From NCBI RefSeq assembly GCF_003634615.1, contig NZ_RBKX01000001.1:2108001-2172000 (forward strand): a stretch of DNA of 64,000 nucleotides, written 5' to 3'. The position numbers were made by a program, and so were the translations under genes. Below the pieces are notes generated by a model. It saw nothing but the letters and a program-made list of their open reading frames with translations, was not told where the DNA came from and searched no databases. The stretch's first letter is position 1. Each line of letters opens with the position of its first letter. This document shows, piece by piece, positions 16,413 to 25,172 of this stretch. The stretch comes from Flavobacterium sp. 102 (GTDB lineage Bacteria > Bacteroidota > Bacteroidia > Flavobacteriales > Flavobacteriaceae).

Positions 16413-17441
16413 TTAGGTCATGCTTTTTTTTCTGACGATTAACCAAATAACCACCGGCGCACCAATAATTGAAGTAATGGCATTGATAGGTAAAGTAAAA
16501 TCAAAGCCCGGCATTTGAGAAATCATATCACAAAATAACATAATAATAGCACCAATTAATATTGTGCTCCAAAATAAGGTTTTGTGATTACTGGTTTGAA
16601 AGATTAGTTTAGCTAAATGGGGAACGGCCAAGCCAACAAAAGCAATTGGACCGGCAAAAGCGGTAATACTTCCGGCTAAAATACTGGTGGCAAAAATGAT
16701 GGTGTATCTGGATTTTTTTAGGTTTAAACCCATGCTTTTGGCGTAATTTTCTCCAAGCAATAAAGCGTCTAAAGCTTTTAAAGTCAGTAAACTCAATAGT
16801 AAACCCATGAATACCGATAGGCCTAATACGGTAATATTCTGCCAAGACAAATTGCCTATACTTCCCATCGACCAAAAAGTGTATTTCTGCAATTGTTCAG
16901 CCGTGCTGAAATAACTAAATACACTCACAATCGCACCGGTAAAACTGCTGAACATGAGTCCGACAATCAATATCGACATCGTATCGCGCAAGCGTTGGGA
17001 AACGATTAAAATCATTAGTAAAACCAATAAACTACCCAAACAGGAAGCCAAAATGATGCCGTATGACGATAATAAGAATTGTGAAAAAACGGCAGGCAAA
17101 AGTCCCGCACCGAGAATTACAAAAGCAACGCCCAAACTGGAACCCGAACTTAAACCCAATACATAAGGTCCGGCCAATGGATTTCTGAATAATGTTTGCA
17201 TTAACAAACCACTAATCGAAAGTCCGATACCAACTAATGTTGCCGTAATTGCTTTGGGCAATCTAAAATTCATAATGATGTATTCCCAAGTTTCCTTTTC
17301 GGCTTGACCACCAAACAAGCTTCTGAAAACTTCTTTCACCGGAATTGCCACTTGACCAAAAGAAATGTTCAATAACAATGTCAATAACAATGTCAAGGAT
17401 AAAAAGGTGAAGAGAAGGCTATTTTTTTTATTCGTTTTCAA
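16413..17441 (-). CDS. FecCD family ABC permease (BtuC-like)
   Basis: 342 residues with about ten hydrophobic segments and the FecCD marks GQVAIPVKEV, RLPKAITATLVGIGLSISGLLMQTLFRNPLAGPYVLGLSSGSSLG and FVGLAVPHLAKLIF. It forms the inner-membrane channel of the importer. The codon at 17441 is TTG, and I find no in-frame ATG between the btuF-like stop and this point; MKTNKKN as N-terminus therefore implies a TTG start. Between the binding-protein gene (27 bases away) and the ATPase gene (adjacent). Confidence 0.88.
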   Translation of the reverse strand: MKTNKKNSLLFTFLSLTLLLTLLLNISFGQVAIPVKEVFRSLFGGQAEKETWEYIIMNFRLPKAITATLVGIGLSISGLLMQTLFRNPLAGPYVLGLSSGSSLGVAFVILGAGLLPAVFSQFLLSSYGIILASCLGSLLVLLMILIVSQRLRDTMSILIVGLMFSSFTGAIVSVFSYFSTAEQLQKYTFWSMGSIGNLSWQNITVLGLSVFMGLLLSLLTLKALDALLLGENYAKSMGLNLKKSRYTIIFATSILAGSITAFAGPIAFVGLAVPHLAKLIFQTSNHKTLFWSTILIGAIIMLFCDMISQMPGFDFTLPINAITSIIGAPVVIWLIVRKKSMT

Positions 17442-17468
17442 ATTGGTTTTAATCTGTATATCCGGGTT

Positions 17469-18605
17469 CTATTTTAACTTTTCAAAAAAGAAAGGTTGGT
17501 AACTTGGCAACAAGTCAGGATGTAAAATTTTGACAATGTCTTTCAACACAATATCGGGTCGGTTGGGTGCCAATTCATAATACAAAATCCCGCCTGTTTT
17601 TCCTTTTTTGCCACTGAACGAATATACATTTTTATTTTTGAATGCGGCAAACTGCGCGTAGTGTGGATTAACATCCGTCATTTCTTTTAAAGTAGCAAAT
17701 TGTCCAGAAGTAATCCAAATATCAGCGTTTTGAGCTTTTTCAAAAACGGTTTCAAAGGATAAAGACAAACTTCCGGTTCCGCTGGTTTCTTGCCATAAAT
17801 AATGGCCTTTGGCTTCTTTGAGTAACAAACTTCCCCAGCTCGTACCTTTGGGTAAATACCAACGGTCTTCAAACATGTCACCGGCTAAAATAGTTGGAGT
17901 AGTGGTAGCCATTTTTGCCATCTCGATAGTCTTTAGATAATCTTCTTCAATTATGGTAAAGAGTTTATTGGCTTCTTTTTGTTTACCGTATAACGCTCCG
18001 AAAAATTTAATCCATTCGGCTTTGCCTAAGGGTGTTTCTTCATTCCAATCGCCATTGAGCATGACTTTCAAACCACTTTTTTGTAAGTTATCTAAAGTCG
18101 GATTTTTGTTGTCAATACCGTAACCGATAATCACATCGGGTTGTAAATTGAGAATGACTTCGGTATTTAAATCGTGGTTATTACCGAGTTCTTTGACCTT
18201 TCCGGCATCAATTCGCGCTCTCACTTTTTCGGAAGAGATATAATCTAAATGCGGAAAACCAATTAAGCTATTTTCTTCATTCAACATTTCCAATGATGGA
18301 ATATGCGTGGTGGAAGTCACTACGATGTTTTTAATCGGAACCGAAATGGTAATGTTTTGTTGCAAACTGTCCGGAACAATTCCGTTTTTTTCTTTAAGAA
18401 TGTATTTATAGGTTTTAGTAGCTTTTGGCCAAGGGTTTTGAACCGTTACTACGGAATAGCCATCATAAGTTTGAATGGAAAAACCTTTGGCATATTGGAC
18501 GGTATTTTCAGGAGAAATAGTCGATACTGATTTCGAATCGTTTTTGCATTGCAGAAATAAAACAGAAATAAATATGAGCAGTATGGCTTTATAAAAGGTT
18601 TTCAT
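17469..18605 (-). CDS. ABC transporter substrate-binding lipoprotein (BtuF-like)
   Basis: 378 residues. Lipoprotein signal ending in FLQC, an N-terminal extension (about residues 25-85) that includes SIQTYDGYSVVTVQNPWP, then a two-lobe binding fold: NIVVTSTTHIPSLEML, LNLQPDVIIGYGIDN and the second-lobe QNADIWITSG. This is the shape of Bacteroidota B12-type binding proteins. The open frame begins one codon earlier at a TTG; ATG 18605 is the better start. First gene of the importer operon. No riboswitch precedes it, in contrast to the receptor gene on the other strand. Confidence 0.82.
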   Translation of the reverse strand: MKTFYKAILLIFISVLFLQCKNDSKSVSTISPENTVQYAKGFSIQTYDGYSVVTVQNPWPKATKTYKYILKEKNGIVPDSLQQNITISVPIKNIVVTSTTHIPSLEMLNEENSLIGFPHLDYISSEKVRARIDAGKVKELGNNHDLNTEVILNLQPDVIIGYGIDNKNPTLDNLQKSGLKVMLNGDWNEETPLGKAEWIKFFGALYGKQKEANKLFTIIEEDYLKTIEMAKMATTTPTILAGDMFEDRWYLPKGTSWGSLLLKEAKGHYLWQETSGTGSLSLSFETVFEKAQNADIWITSGQFATLKEMTDVNPHYAQFAAFKNKNVYSFSGKKGKTGGILYYELAPNRPDIVLKDIVKILHPDLLPSYQPFFFEKLK

Positions 18606-18618
18606 CAAATTGTTTTTG

Positions 18619-18626
18619 CAAAAGTA
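18619..18626 (-). promoter_or_regulatory. -7 box of the importer operon
   Basis: On the minus strand TACTTTTG, 13 bases before the btuF-like start. A TTG lies 15 bases upstream of the box, shorter than the usual spacing, so the -33 is uncertain. Confidence 0.45.
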
Positions 18627-18715
18627 TAAGATTGTTGCTTACAATTACATCTCATGTAACATTTGATACAAAACCAAATAATGATATATTGTATTTTTAT
18701 CTCAAAAATTAAGTC

Positions 18716-18829
18716 ATGAGAGACAATTCTAATTCTTTTATGTACCTCGTTGGCGGTATTATTCTACTTCACTTTTTGGTCGGATTTATTTGGTTGATTG
18801 TCAAGTTTTCTAAGAAAAAAGAGAAATAA
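18716..18829 (+). CDS. Small membrane protein, 37 residues
   Basis: ATG to TAA on the plus strand, between the importer promoter and the riboswitch. The peptide MRDNSNSFMYLVGGIILLHF continues with a hydrophobic run and ends in a basic tail (KFSKKKEK), so it should be a single-pass membrane peptide. I do not recognise a family with certainty. Its stop lies about 40 bases before the riboswitch promoter -7 box, so it is a separate unit from the receptor. It could be chance, but the polar-hydrophobic-basic layout is typical of real small membrane proteins. Confidence 0.5.
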   Translation: MRDNSNSFMYLVGGIILLHFLVGFIWLIVKFSKKKEK

Positions 18830-18842
18830 TTTTTACAACTTC

Positions 18843-18874
18843 TTGTTCAAGTTTCTTTTATTCTTATACCTTTG
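18843..18874 (+). promoter_or_regulatory. Promoter of the cobalamin riboswitch/receptor transcript
   Basis: TTG at 18843-18845, 21-base spacer, TACCTTTG at 18867-18874: a good Bacteroidota -33/-7 pair. Transcription would start about 18879, just before the riboswitch. Confidence 0.7.
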
Positions 18875-18881
18875 CACCCGA

Positions 18882-19122
18882 ATTAAGGTTGCGATTTCTG
18901 TTTTTCAAAATCGCATTAAAAGGGAATTTAGTGAAGAATTACGAATTGATAATTACGAATTAGGAATTAATCTAAATCTAATTATCTAAAAATCTAACAT
19001 TCTAAATCTAAAGCTGTTCCCGCAACTGTAAGCTATCAAGCTTGTTGTTATCTACAACACCATTGTTCCGATATAGGGATGAGAAGGTCAACAACAAGAC
19101 GCAAGCCAGGAGACCTGCCTAT
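18882..19122 (+). ncRNA. Cobalamin riboswitch
   Basis: Conserved blocks in order: GGTTGCGATTTC (P2/P3 side), AAAAGGGAATTTAGTGAAGAA, GCTGTTCCCGCAACTGTAAGC (19013-19033) and the B12 box GCAAGCCAGGAGACCTGCC (19101-19119), with a CTTGTTGTT/AACAACAAG pairing around the last arm. It controls the TonB-dependent receptor downstream, expected to shut off expression when adenosylcobalamin is plentiful. A ~74-base AT-rich insert at 18937-19010 expands a peripheral arm. Confidence 0.93.
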
Positions 19123-19217
19123 TTCATCGAGTAACAAACTTTCGGGACAAAAGGTTTGGGTATGGGTAAATTCTATGCTTTTCTCCCAAGATTATCAAAT
19201 TATTGTTGAATTAAAAA

Positions 19218-21170
19218 ATGAAAAAAACAGTTAGAGCAGTAGCTATTTTGGCTTTGCTAAACACTTGTGCTTATGCGCAAGAACAGGATTCTACCAATGT
19301 GAATCGATTGAAAGAAGTGGTCATTTCTGACACCAAATTTGCGCAGCGCCAAGAAAAATCAGGAAAAATTATAGAAGTGATTTCGGCTAAGGATTTAGAG
19401 AAAAAGTCTGGGCAAAGTTTGGCCACGGTTTTATCCCAAGTAACCGGCGTTGAAATCAACGGAAACCAATCGGCAAATGGGAAAAACTTAGGGTACTACA
19501 TTCGCGGTGGTAAAAACAGACAAGTTTTAATCTTGATAGACGGAATTCCGGTGACAGATGCTTCGGGTATTAGTTTGGAGTATGATTTGCGTTTGCTTCC
19601 GGTAGAACAAATAGAAAGAATTGAGGTCATGAAAGGTGCGGCGAGTACACTTTATGGAACCGGTGCCGCAACCGGAGTGATTAATATCACTTTAAAAAAA
19701 TCGACTAAAAAAGTGATTGAAGGCAATGCTTACCTTAATATTGGTTCCAATAATACTTCTGATAATGAAAAGTATAACGGACAAGATTTCAACCAAGGGA
19801 TTTCGGTAAACGGAAACTACAAAAGAGTCAATTACTTTGCCGGATTCAACAGTACCGAAACCGGAAATATGTCTCAAATTGCTTCGCCAAGCGAATCGGT
19901 GGAATATGAAGATGACCGATTTTCAAGACAAAATGTGATTGCTAAGTTTGGTTATAAAGCGACTGATAAATTGACTTTAGATTTCTTTGGAAACTATGAC
20001 AAGTTAAAAAATGGCTTTGACTTAACTTTTGACAATACCGGTTTTAATGATACTAATGTGAATACCACTACTTCAGAGCAAGTTCGTTTTGGTTTTTCTC
20101 CGAAATTCAAATACAACAAAGGTGAGTTTGTGCTCAACTCTGGTTTTACCAGAATTGCTCGTGATTATAGTGAATTGAATACTTTTTCAGGCACAACTGA
20201 TTATTCTTTGTACGAGTCGAGAAGTGTGGTTGTTGATGGTTTTAACAAATACAATATCAGCAAAGATTTAACCGTAATTCTGGGTGTGAATTATCAATTT
20301 AATGATATGTTGGGGCAAACTCCGTTTTCAACTATTGATGAGAAAGCGACAAAGTTCAACATTCTTGACGGTTACACGACTTTGGTGTATGGTTTTGATT
20401 TTGGTTTGAACATAAATGCCGGAGCGAGATTGAACAATCACAGTGCGTATGGTAATAATTTTGTGTACAATTTTAATCCGTCTTATAATTTCAAAACAAG
20501 CTTTCCTTTGAAATTAGTGGCTTCATATAGCACGGCTTATATTACGCCAAGTTTGTACCAATTGTATTCAGAATATGGCAATGCCGAGTTAACGCCGGAA
20601 AAAAATGCAACACTTGAAGCAGGTTTTGAAACGCAATTGTTTGATAAAAAAGTGAAATTGGATGCGGTGGCTTTTTATCGTGATCAAACCAATTCGTTTG
20701 ATTTCTTTTTTGACAACAATACGTTCGAAGCTTATTATGTGAACATTGATGGGAAAAACAAAGCCAAAGGAGTTGAAACCGAAGTAACTTTTGATTTGAC
20801 TTCTAAATTAAGGGTTAATGCCAATTATACTTTTACGCAAGTGGACAAAGCATTAGATCGATTGATTCCAAAACACAAAGTCAATGCAGGTCTTGATTTT
20901 CAACCAACGCCAAGAACTTTATTCAATGTAAATTACCAATATTTTGATGCTAGAAACGACGCGTTTTTTGATGGCAATACTTTTGGTACTACCATTGTGA
21001 AATTGGATTCATACCAATTGGTAAATGCTTTAGCAAAATATGAATTAATCAAGAGCCGATTGACTGTTTTTGGTTCGGTTACTAATATTTTAAACGAAGA
21101 ATTCGTGGAAAATATCGGTTACTCCACTCGAGGAAGAAATTTCAAGTTGGGGTTGAACATTGTTTTGTAG
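19218..21170 (+). CDS. TonB-dependent vitamin B12 receptor (BtuB-like)
   Basis: 650 residues. Signal peptide (to about ALLNTCAYAQ), plug domain with LEKKSGQSLATVLSQVTGVE, YYIRGGKNRQVLILIDGIPVTD, IERIEVMKGAASTLYGTGAATGVINITLKK, then a 22-strand type barrel ending NFKLGLNIVL. It lacks the carboxypeptidase-like N-terminal domain of SusC proteins, as expected for a vitamin receptor. The cobalamin riboswitch directly upstream names the substrate as a corrinoid. It should pass B12 to the periplasm for the importer on the opposite strand at 15.6-18.6 kb. Confidence 0.93.
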   Translation: MKKTVRAVAILALLNTCAYAQEQDSTNVNRLKEVVISDTKFAQRQEKSGKIIEVISAKDLEKKSGQSLATVLSQVTGVEINGNQSANGKNLGYYIRGGKNRQVLILIDGIPVTDASGISLEYDLRLLPVEQIERIEVMKGAASTLYGTGAATGVINITLKKSTKKVIEGNAYLNIGSNNTSDNEKYNGQDFNQGISVNGNYKRVNYFAGFNSTETGNMSQIASPSESVEYEDDRFSRQNVIAKFGYKATDKLTLDFFGNYDKLKNGFDLTFDNTGFNDTNVNTTTSEQVRFGFSPKFKYNKGEFVLNSGFTRIARDYSELNTFSGTTDYSLYESRSVVVDGFNKYNISKDLTVILGVNYQFNDMLGQTPFSTIDEKATKFNILDGYTTLVYGFDFGLNINAGARLNNHSAYGNNFVYNFNPSYNFKTSFPLKLVASYSTAYITPSLYQLYSEYGNAELTPEKNATLEAGFETQLFDKKVKLDAVAFYRDQTNSFDFFFDNNTFEAYYVNIDGKNKAKGVETEVTFDLTSKLRVNANYTFTQVDKALDRLIPKHKVNAGLDFQPTPRTLFNVNYQYFDARNDAFFDGNTFGTTIVKLDSYQLVNALAKYELIKSRLTVFGSVTNILNEEFVENIGYSTRGRNFKLGLNIVL

Positions 21171-21200
21171 TAGTGTTATACACTTTATATAATTGTGGTG

Positions 21201-21232
21201 AAAAGGCTAACTTTGAGGTTAGCCTTTTTTGT
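21201..21232. terminator. Terminator after the B12 receptor gene
   Basis: Stem AAGGCTAAC / GTTAGCCTT with T-run, between convergent genes. Confidence 0.85.
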
Positions 21233-21274
21233 TTTTATTGCTTTGAAGTGTAAAGATTTTTTGAGGTGAAAAAG

Positions 21275-23599
21275 TTATTCTTTAATCAATTTAGTATGCA
21301 TTGTTCCGGTTTCGGTATCTATTTTTAGTATGTAATTACCGTTTTTCAAGCCACTTAAATCTATTTTGTTTTCAATAACGGCATTAGAACTTACTATTCT
21401 TCCGGCAACATCATATACTGTAATTTTCATTACATTTTCTGTTGTATTGAAATGTAATATATCTTTAACCGGGTTGGGATAAAACCTTATACTTGGAAGT
21501 TCGTTTTGATTAATTTCTAATGGGTTTTGAATTGTAGTTGTATAATTGTTGGTTACTATGGGAAAATTATAATCAAAATAAATATTGACTGAATTGCTAA
21601 AAGAATTTCCAACAACTAAATTTGGTTTTGTTTTAATTTTAAAAGCCACATAGCCATCGTTAGTAGCATCATCAAAAGGCAGATTGATGTTTTCAAAGAT
21701 AAATTCTACTCTATTGGTGTTTGATATTCTGGTCTCAAATGAATGGCTTCCACTTATTGGAGTCAGTGAATTGACATCAAATCTGTTGGTGTCTATAATA
21801 TCTTTTACCACTATATTTTGAGCTTCTGCTGTTCCGGTATTTTCAAAACGAATAAGATAATGAACATATTTCCCTACCATATCGGGCGGTATTGTTGAGC
21901 CTTCTAAACACGTCTTGTCATTCGGGTCAAAAGAATTACGGACCAGTTGTTTGAGATAGAAATAATTATCTGGGGTAAACTCATCATCACTCAAAGGAGT
22001 AATTTCGGCATTTAAATTTAATTGATCGTCGGCATTTACGGGTGGTATTTGAAAAGGAGAATTCAATTGCATTGAAAAAAGTATTTCTCTGGTTTCAAAC
22101 GGTTGTAAATTGCTGTAATTCCAAATGATTTCAGTAGCATTTGAGCTAAAAACCGTTGGATTAGAAGAGACTAAATTCTGAACTATTCCATTGGTATTGT
22201 AATTAAATTTTATAGTTCCATCGACAGTTACATTTCCATTGTTTTTGTAAACCAATTTGTAATTTCCAATAAAACCAGGAACGGCAAAATTTAAAGGGAT
22301 TAAAATAACCTCTACATCTTTATGGATTCCATTGGGTGTAATACAAAAGTTTCTTATAGCAGGCGATGCTTGAGTTGGAAATGTAACCGTAGCAGTTGTT
22401 GGACTTACATTAAAATAGTTTGGGTTATATCCAATCGGAGTTAGCGTAAAGGTGCCTGTGCCGACCGGAATAGAATAATTTCCGGTGCTGTTGGGTATTA
22501 ATGTACTGGTTATGCTTCCAAGTGAGAAGTTAATCTTAAAATTTGGGTACACCGAATCTGAAACAGTACAGCCATTATTGTTGACATCAAATCGATTATT
22601 TCCTTGTATCGTATAATAAGTACCTCCTGGAACAAAAGTACAATACGTATTAATTTCAAAATTGGGAGAATACAGACTAACGTTAGAGGTTACGCTATTT
22701 ATTTCAAAATCATCGCAGCAAACATATCGGATGTTGGTGTTGCCATTTAAACCTACATTTTCTGTTCTTCCATTTTTTATAAGTATGGCTTCTAATGGAG
22801 TGTTATTGATTAAACTTAGGTTTAGCAATGCAGTACACTGATTCGCATCTACAAAAGTTAATTGATTGTAACTGGCATAAATATATTGTAAGTAACTGCA
22901 GCCTGTTAATGAAATTGATGTCAAGGCATTATAGCTACATTGTACACTTTGCAAATTTTGCAATCCATCTAAATTTAAACTGGTTATTTGATTGTTGTTA
23001 CAGTGCAAAGCATTCAAATTTGTTAATCCCTGAACATCGATGGCCGTTAATTGATTATATGTACAGGCCAGAGAAGTCATATTGGTTAATCCGGATACAT
23101 TTATAGAAGTTAAATTATTGTTGTTGCACCCAATACTTTGCAATTGTGTGAACGAACTAAAATCGGCATTGGTTAGAAAGTTATAATTAAAGTTAATCGC
23201 TTCAAGGTTGGGACAATTTGTTATAGAAAAACCGGTAAGGTTACAATAGTTTGCCGTCAACGATTCTAGATTTACCAAACCATTTAAGGTTAAAAAACCG
23301 ATGCCGTTTGAAGTACAATTAAAAGTGACTAAGTTAGTAAAGCTATTGATGCCTTCTATTGAAGCAATATTATAAGGTTCTAAATAAATATAGCTTACTT
23401 GTAAAGCTTCGCTCACTTGAATTTCACCATCATTATTTGAATCAATTTTGAAATAATTCCCCAATAAATTTTTAGCTATTTGATTGTTATAATTAGCAGA
23501 TATGAGCATAGCTTTAAAATTTGCATTAGGTATCGACACTATTTGTGCATTACTTAAGAGGCTAATTAAGAGTAAAATAAGGAGTATTTTTAATTTCAT
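21275..23599 (-). CDS. T9SS-secreted leucine-rich-repeat protein
   Basis: 774 residues. Signal peptide (MKLKILLILLLISLLSNAQ), a short calcium-type segment (DSNNDGEIQVSEAL), then about ten imperfect ~21-residue leucine-rich repeats (residues ~65-275) of the kind 'LTNLxxLxCxxNQLTSIxLxGL'. A middle all-beta region with DPNDKTCLEGSTIPPDMVGKYVHYLIRFENTGTAEAQNIVVKD is the conserved T9SS-linked repeat domain (DUF7619-like). A type A sorting domain ends it (FYPNPVKDILHF ... NGNYILKIDTETG). Predicted surface binding or adhesion protein; ligand unknown. Alone on its strand next to the S41 peptidase. Confidence 0.87.
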   Translation of the reverse strand: MKLKILLILLLISLLSNAQIVSIPNANFKAMLISANYNNQIAKNLLGNYFKIDSNNDGEIQVSEALQVSYIYLEPYNIASIEGINSFTNLVTFNCTSNGIGFLTLNGLVNLESLTANYCNLTGFSITNCPNLEAINFNYNFLTNADFSSFTQLQSIGCNNNNLTSINVSGLTNMTSLACTYNQLTAIDVQGLTNLNALHCNNNQITSLNLDGLQNLQSVQCSYNALTSISLTGCSYLQYIYASYNQLTFVDANQCTALLNLSLINNTPLEAILIKNGRTENVGLNGNTNIRYVCCDDFEINSVTSNVSLYSPNFEINTYCTFVPGGTYYTIQGNNRFDVNNNGCTVSDSVYPNFKINFSLGSITSTLIPNSTGNYSIPVGTGTFTLTPIGYNPNYFNVSPTTATVTFPTQASPAIRNFCITPNGIHKDVEVILIPLNFAVPGFIGNYKLVYKNNGNVTVDGTIKFNYNTNGIVQNLVSSNPTVFSSNATEIIWNYSNLQPFETREILFSMQLNSPFQIPPVNADDQLNLNAEITPLSDDEFTPDNYFYLKQLVRNSFDPNDKTCLEGSTIPPDMVGKYVHYLIRFENTGTAEAQNIVVKDIIDTNRFDVNSLTPISGSHSFETRISNTNRVEFIFENINLPFDDATNDGYVAFKIKTKPNLVVGNSFSNSVNIYFDYNFPIVTNNYTTTIQNPLEINQNELPSIRFYPNPVKDILHFNTTENVMKITVYDVAGRIVSSNAVIENKIDLSGLKNGNYILKIDTETGTMHTKLIKE

Positions 23600-23632
23600 G
23601 TGGTTAGGTTTTTGATTTTCTACGCGGGTTTA

Positions 23633-25051
23633 TTATTTCCTTTCCACATACATTTCGCTTCTCAAAGGATTAATTGCTTTGGCATCAGTAAAGTCGCGTT
23701 CTATGAAGTTTGGTACTTCCGGTAAACGTTTGCCACTAGCAATGATTTGATTGATAGCTGCATTTAATAATGGCTCGTCAACGTTGCCTAAAATCCCTAA
23801 GTTTCCTAAGTTTTCCGGTAGTAAAGTCGTTGGGATAATTCCGGCAGTATAATCGCCAAAACCATTTTTATCCACGATTTTCAATACTATAGGCTGCATG
23901 GCATATTTATGTCTTGGGTTTACATCTTGTTTGGCAAAAGTAGGTGAATCATATAAAGTCACTGAACCTACATTTTTTCCGGTAGTAGTGTCACCAATTT
24001 GTACCACATTAATGTAAGGTTTCAAACAATTAATTACCAATTCACTTGCCGAGGCCGAAGAATTAGAGGTTAAAATGTAAACTTTATTCAGATTTAAGCT
24101 ATTCAATCCACCTACGAATTTGTTAGTCAAACTTCCCGGATTGTTGCTTTCAAAATAGGCTTGTGCTTTGGCATTCCATTGTTGTTTGGCAAATGGTTGT
24201 CCGGTAAATTGTCCTGTAATCATACTCGCCAATTTGGTAGCTGTACTTACAGAACCGCCTGAATTGTAGCGCAAATCTAATACCAAATCAGTTACATTTT
24301 GTGCTTGAAAATTGCCAAACGCCGCATTCAATTGGTTTTCATAACTGGAATAAAAACCGTTGTACATCAAATATCCGACGTTGTGTGCGCCTTGATTGAT
24401 TACGGTACTTAATAAAATAGGATTCTCAGCCAATGGCGTTTTGGTCAAAGTAACGGATTGGCCATTAGGCGTAATAGTAACAAAATCATTACTGTCTATA
24501 CTATAACTGGCCAAGTTAATCGTGTAGGTTTCATTACTACTAAATAAGAGTGTTCGATAATTATCATCGGTCAATGGAATTCCATTAACTGCATAAAAAA
24601 CATCACCACGCTGAATGTCTTTAGTAGCAGCATCAGAATTCGGAATAATATATCTAACCCAACCAAATACATTAGTAGTGCCATTGATGTGCTTTAAACC
24701 ATAATCCATTCCATTGTTCAAAGTGTTTCCTGAAAGAACACCTTCTAAAACATCGTAATCACTGTAAATTACACTAAATCTATCAATGGAATTGTTAACA
24801 CGTAAAGCACTAAATAAGCCTTCCGGAGTTTCAAAATCTGCTAAAAAATCATTTAAATCAGTTTGATTGGCAAATCGGTCATCCGCTAAATCAGGGACGT
24901 CTTCTTGCCACAGATAGTATAAGTTCATGCCTTTCCAAACAAAGTCTTTTACAGCAAGTTCACTAGGAACAGCATTGTCATCCATATCTTCACATCCCGA
25001 GGGAAGCACAAAAAGGAATAACAAAAAAATGGTTTTCAATAAGTTTTTCAT
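23633..25051 (-). CDS. S41 family peptidase, lipoprotein
   Basis: 472 residues. Lipobox at Cys20 (LPSGC), an N-terminal cap region with LAVKDFVWKGMNLYYLWQEDVPDL, a PDZ-like segment (about 120-190: WVRYIIPNSDAATKDIQRGDVFYAVNG), then the S41 core VTDLVLDLRYNSGGSV, KVYILTSNSSASASELVINCLKPY and IQIGDTTTGKNVG. The catalytic Ser is in the SSASASE stretch. It acts in the periplasm or at the surface on unknown substrates. Divergent from the sigma-factor operon across 121 bp. Confidence 0.9.
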   Translation of the reverse strand: MKNLLKTIFLLFLFVLPSGCEDMDDNAVPSELAVKDFVWKGMNLYYLWQEDVPDLADDRFANQTDLNDFLADFETPEGLFSALRVNNSIDRFSVIYSDYDVLEGVLSGNTLNNGMDYGLKHINGTTNVFGWVRYIIPNSDAATKDIQRGDVFYAVNGIPLTDDNYRTLLFSSNETYTINLASYSIDSNDFVTITPNGQSVTLTKTPLAENPILLSTVINQGAHNVGYLMYNGFYSSYENQLNAAFGNFQAQNVTDLVLDLRYNSGGSVSTATKLASMITGQFTGQPFAKQQWNAKAQAYFESNNPGSLTNKFVGGLNSLNLNKVYILTSNSSASASELVINCLKPYINVVQIGDTTTGKNVGSVTLYDSPTFAKQDVNPRHKYAMQPIVLKIVDKNGFGDYTAGIIPTTLLPENLGNLGILGNVDEPLLNAAINQIIASGKRLPEVPNFIERDFTDAKAINPLRSEMYVERK

Positions 25052-25105
25052 AGCAGCTTTTTATTTAATAAACGTAAATTTACTAAGTTTAGATTAATAA
25101 TTGTA

Positions 25106-25122
25106 ATTTGTTTGTAACAAAT
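25106..25122. promoter_or_regulatory. Palindrome in the S41/sigma divergent region
   Basis: ATTTGTT-TGT-AACAAAT, perfect 7-3-7 inverted repeat between the divergent S41 peptidase and sigma-factor genes. A possible operator; no regulator is assigned. Confidence 0.35.
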
Positions 25123-25172
25123 AAAATTATGAGTCGTCTTGACCCTATAACCATTAACCAAGGATAGTTCCA

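Noticed and set aside
16609..16875. 88-residue frame inside the permease gene
   Set aside because: Shadow frame rich in His/Arg; the permease reading is clearly the coding one.
18609..18715. Second cobalamin riboswitch before the importer operon
   Set aside because: The leader is too short and lacks a B12 box in either orientation.
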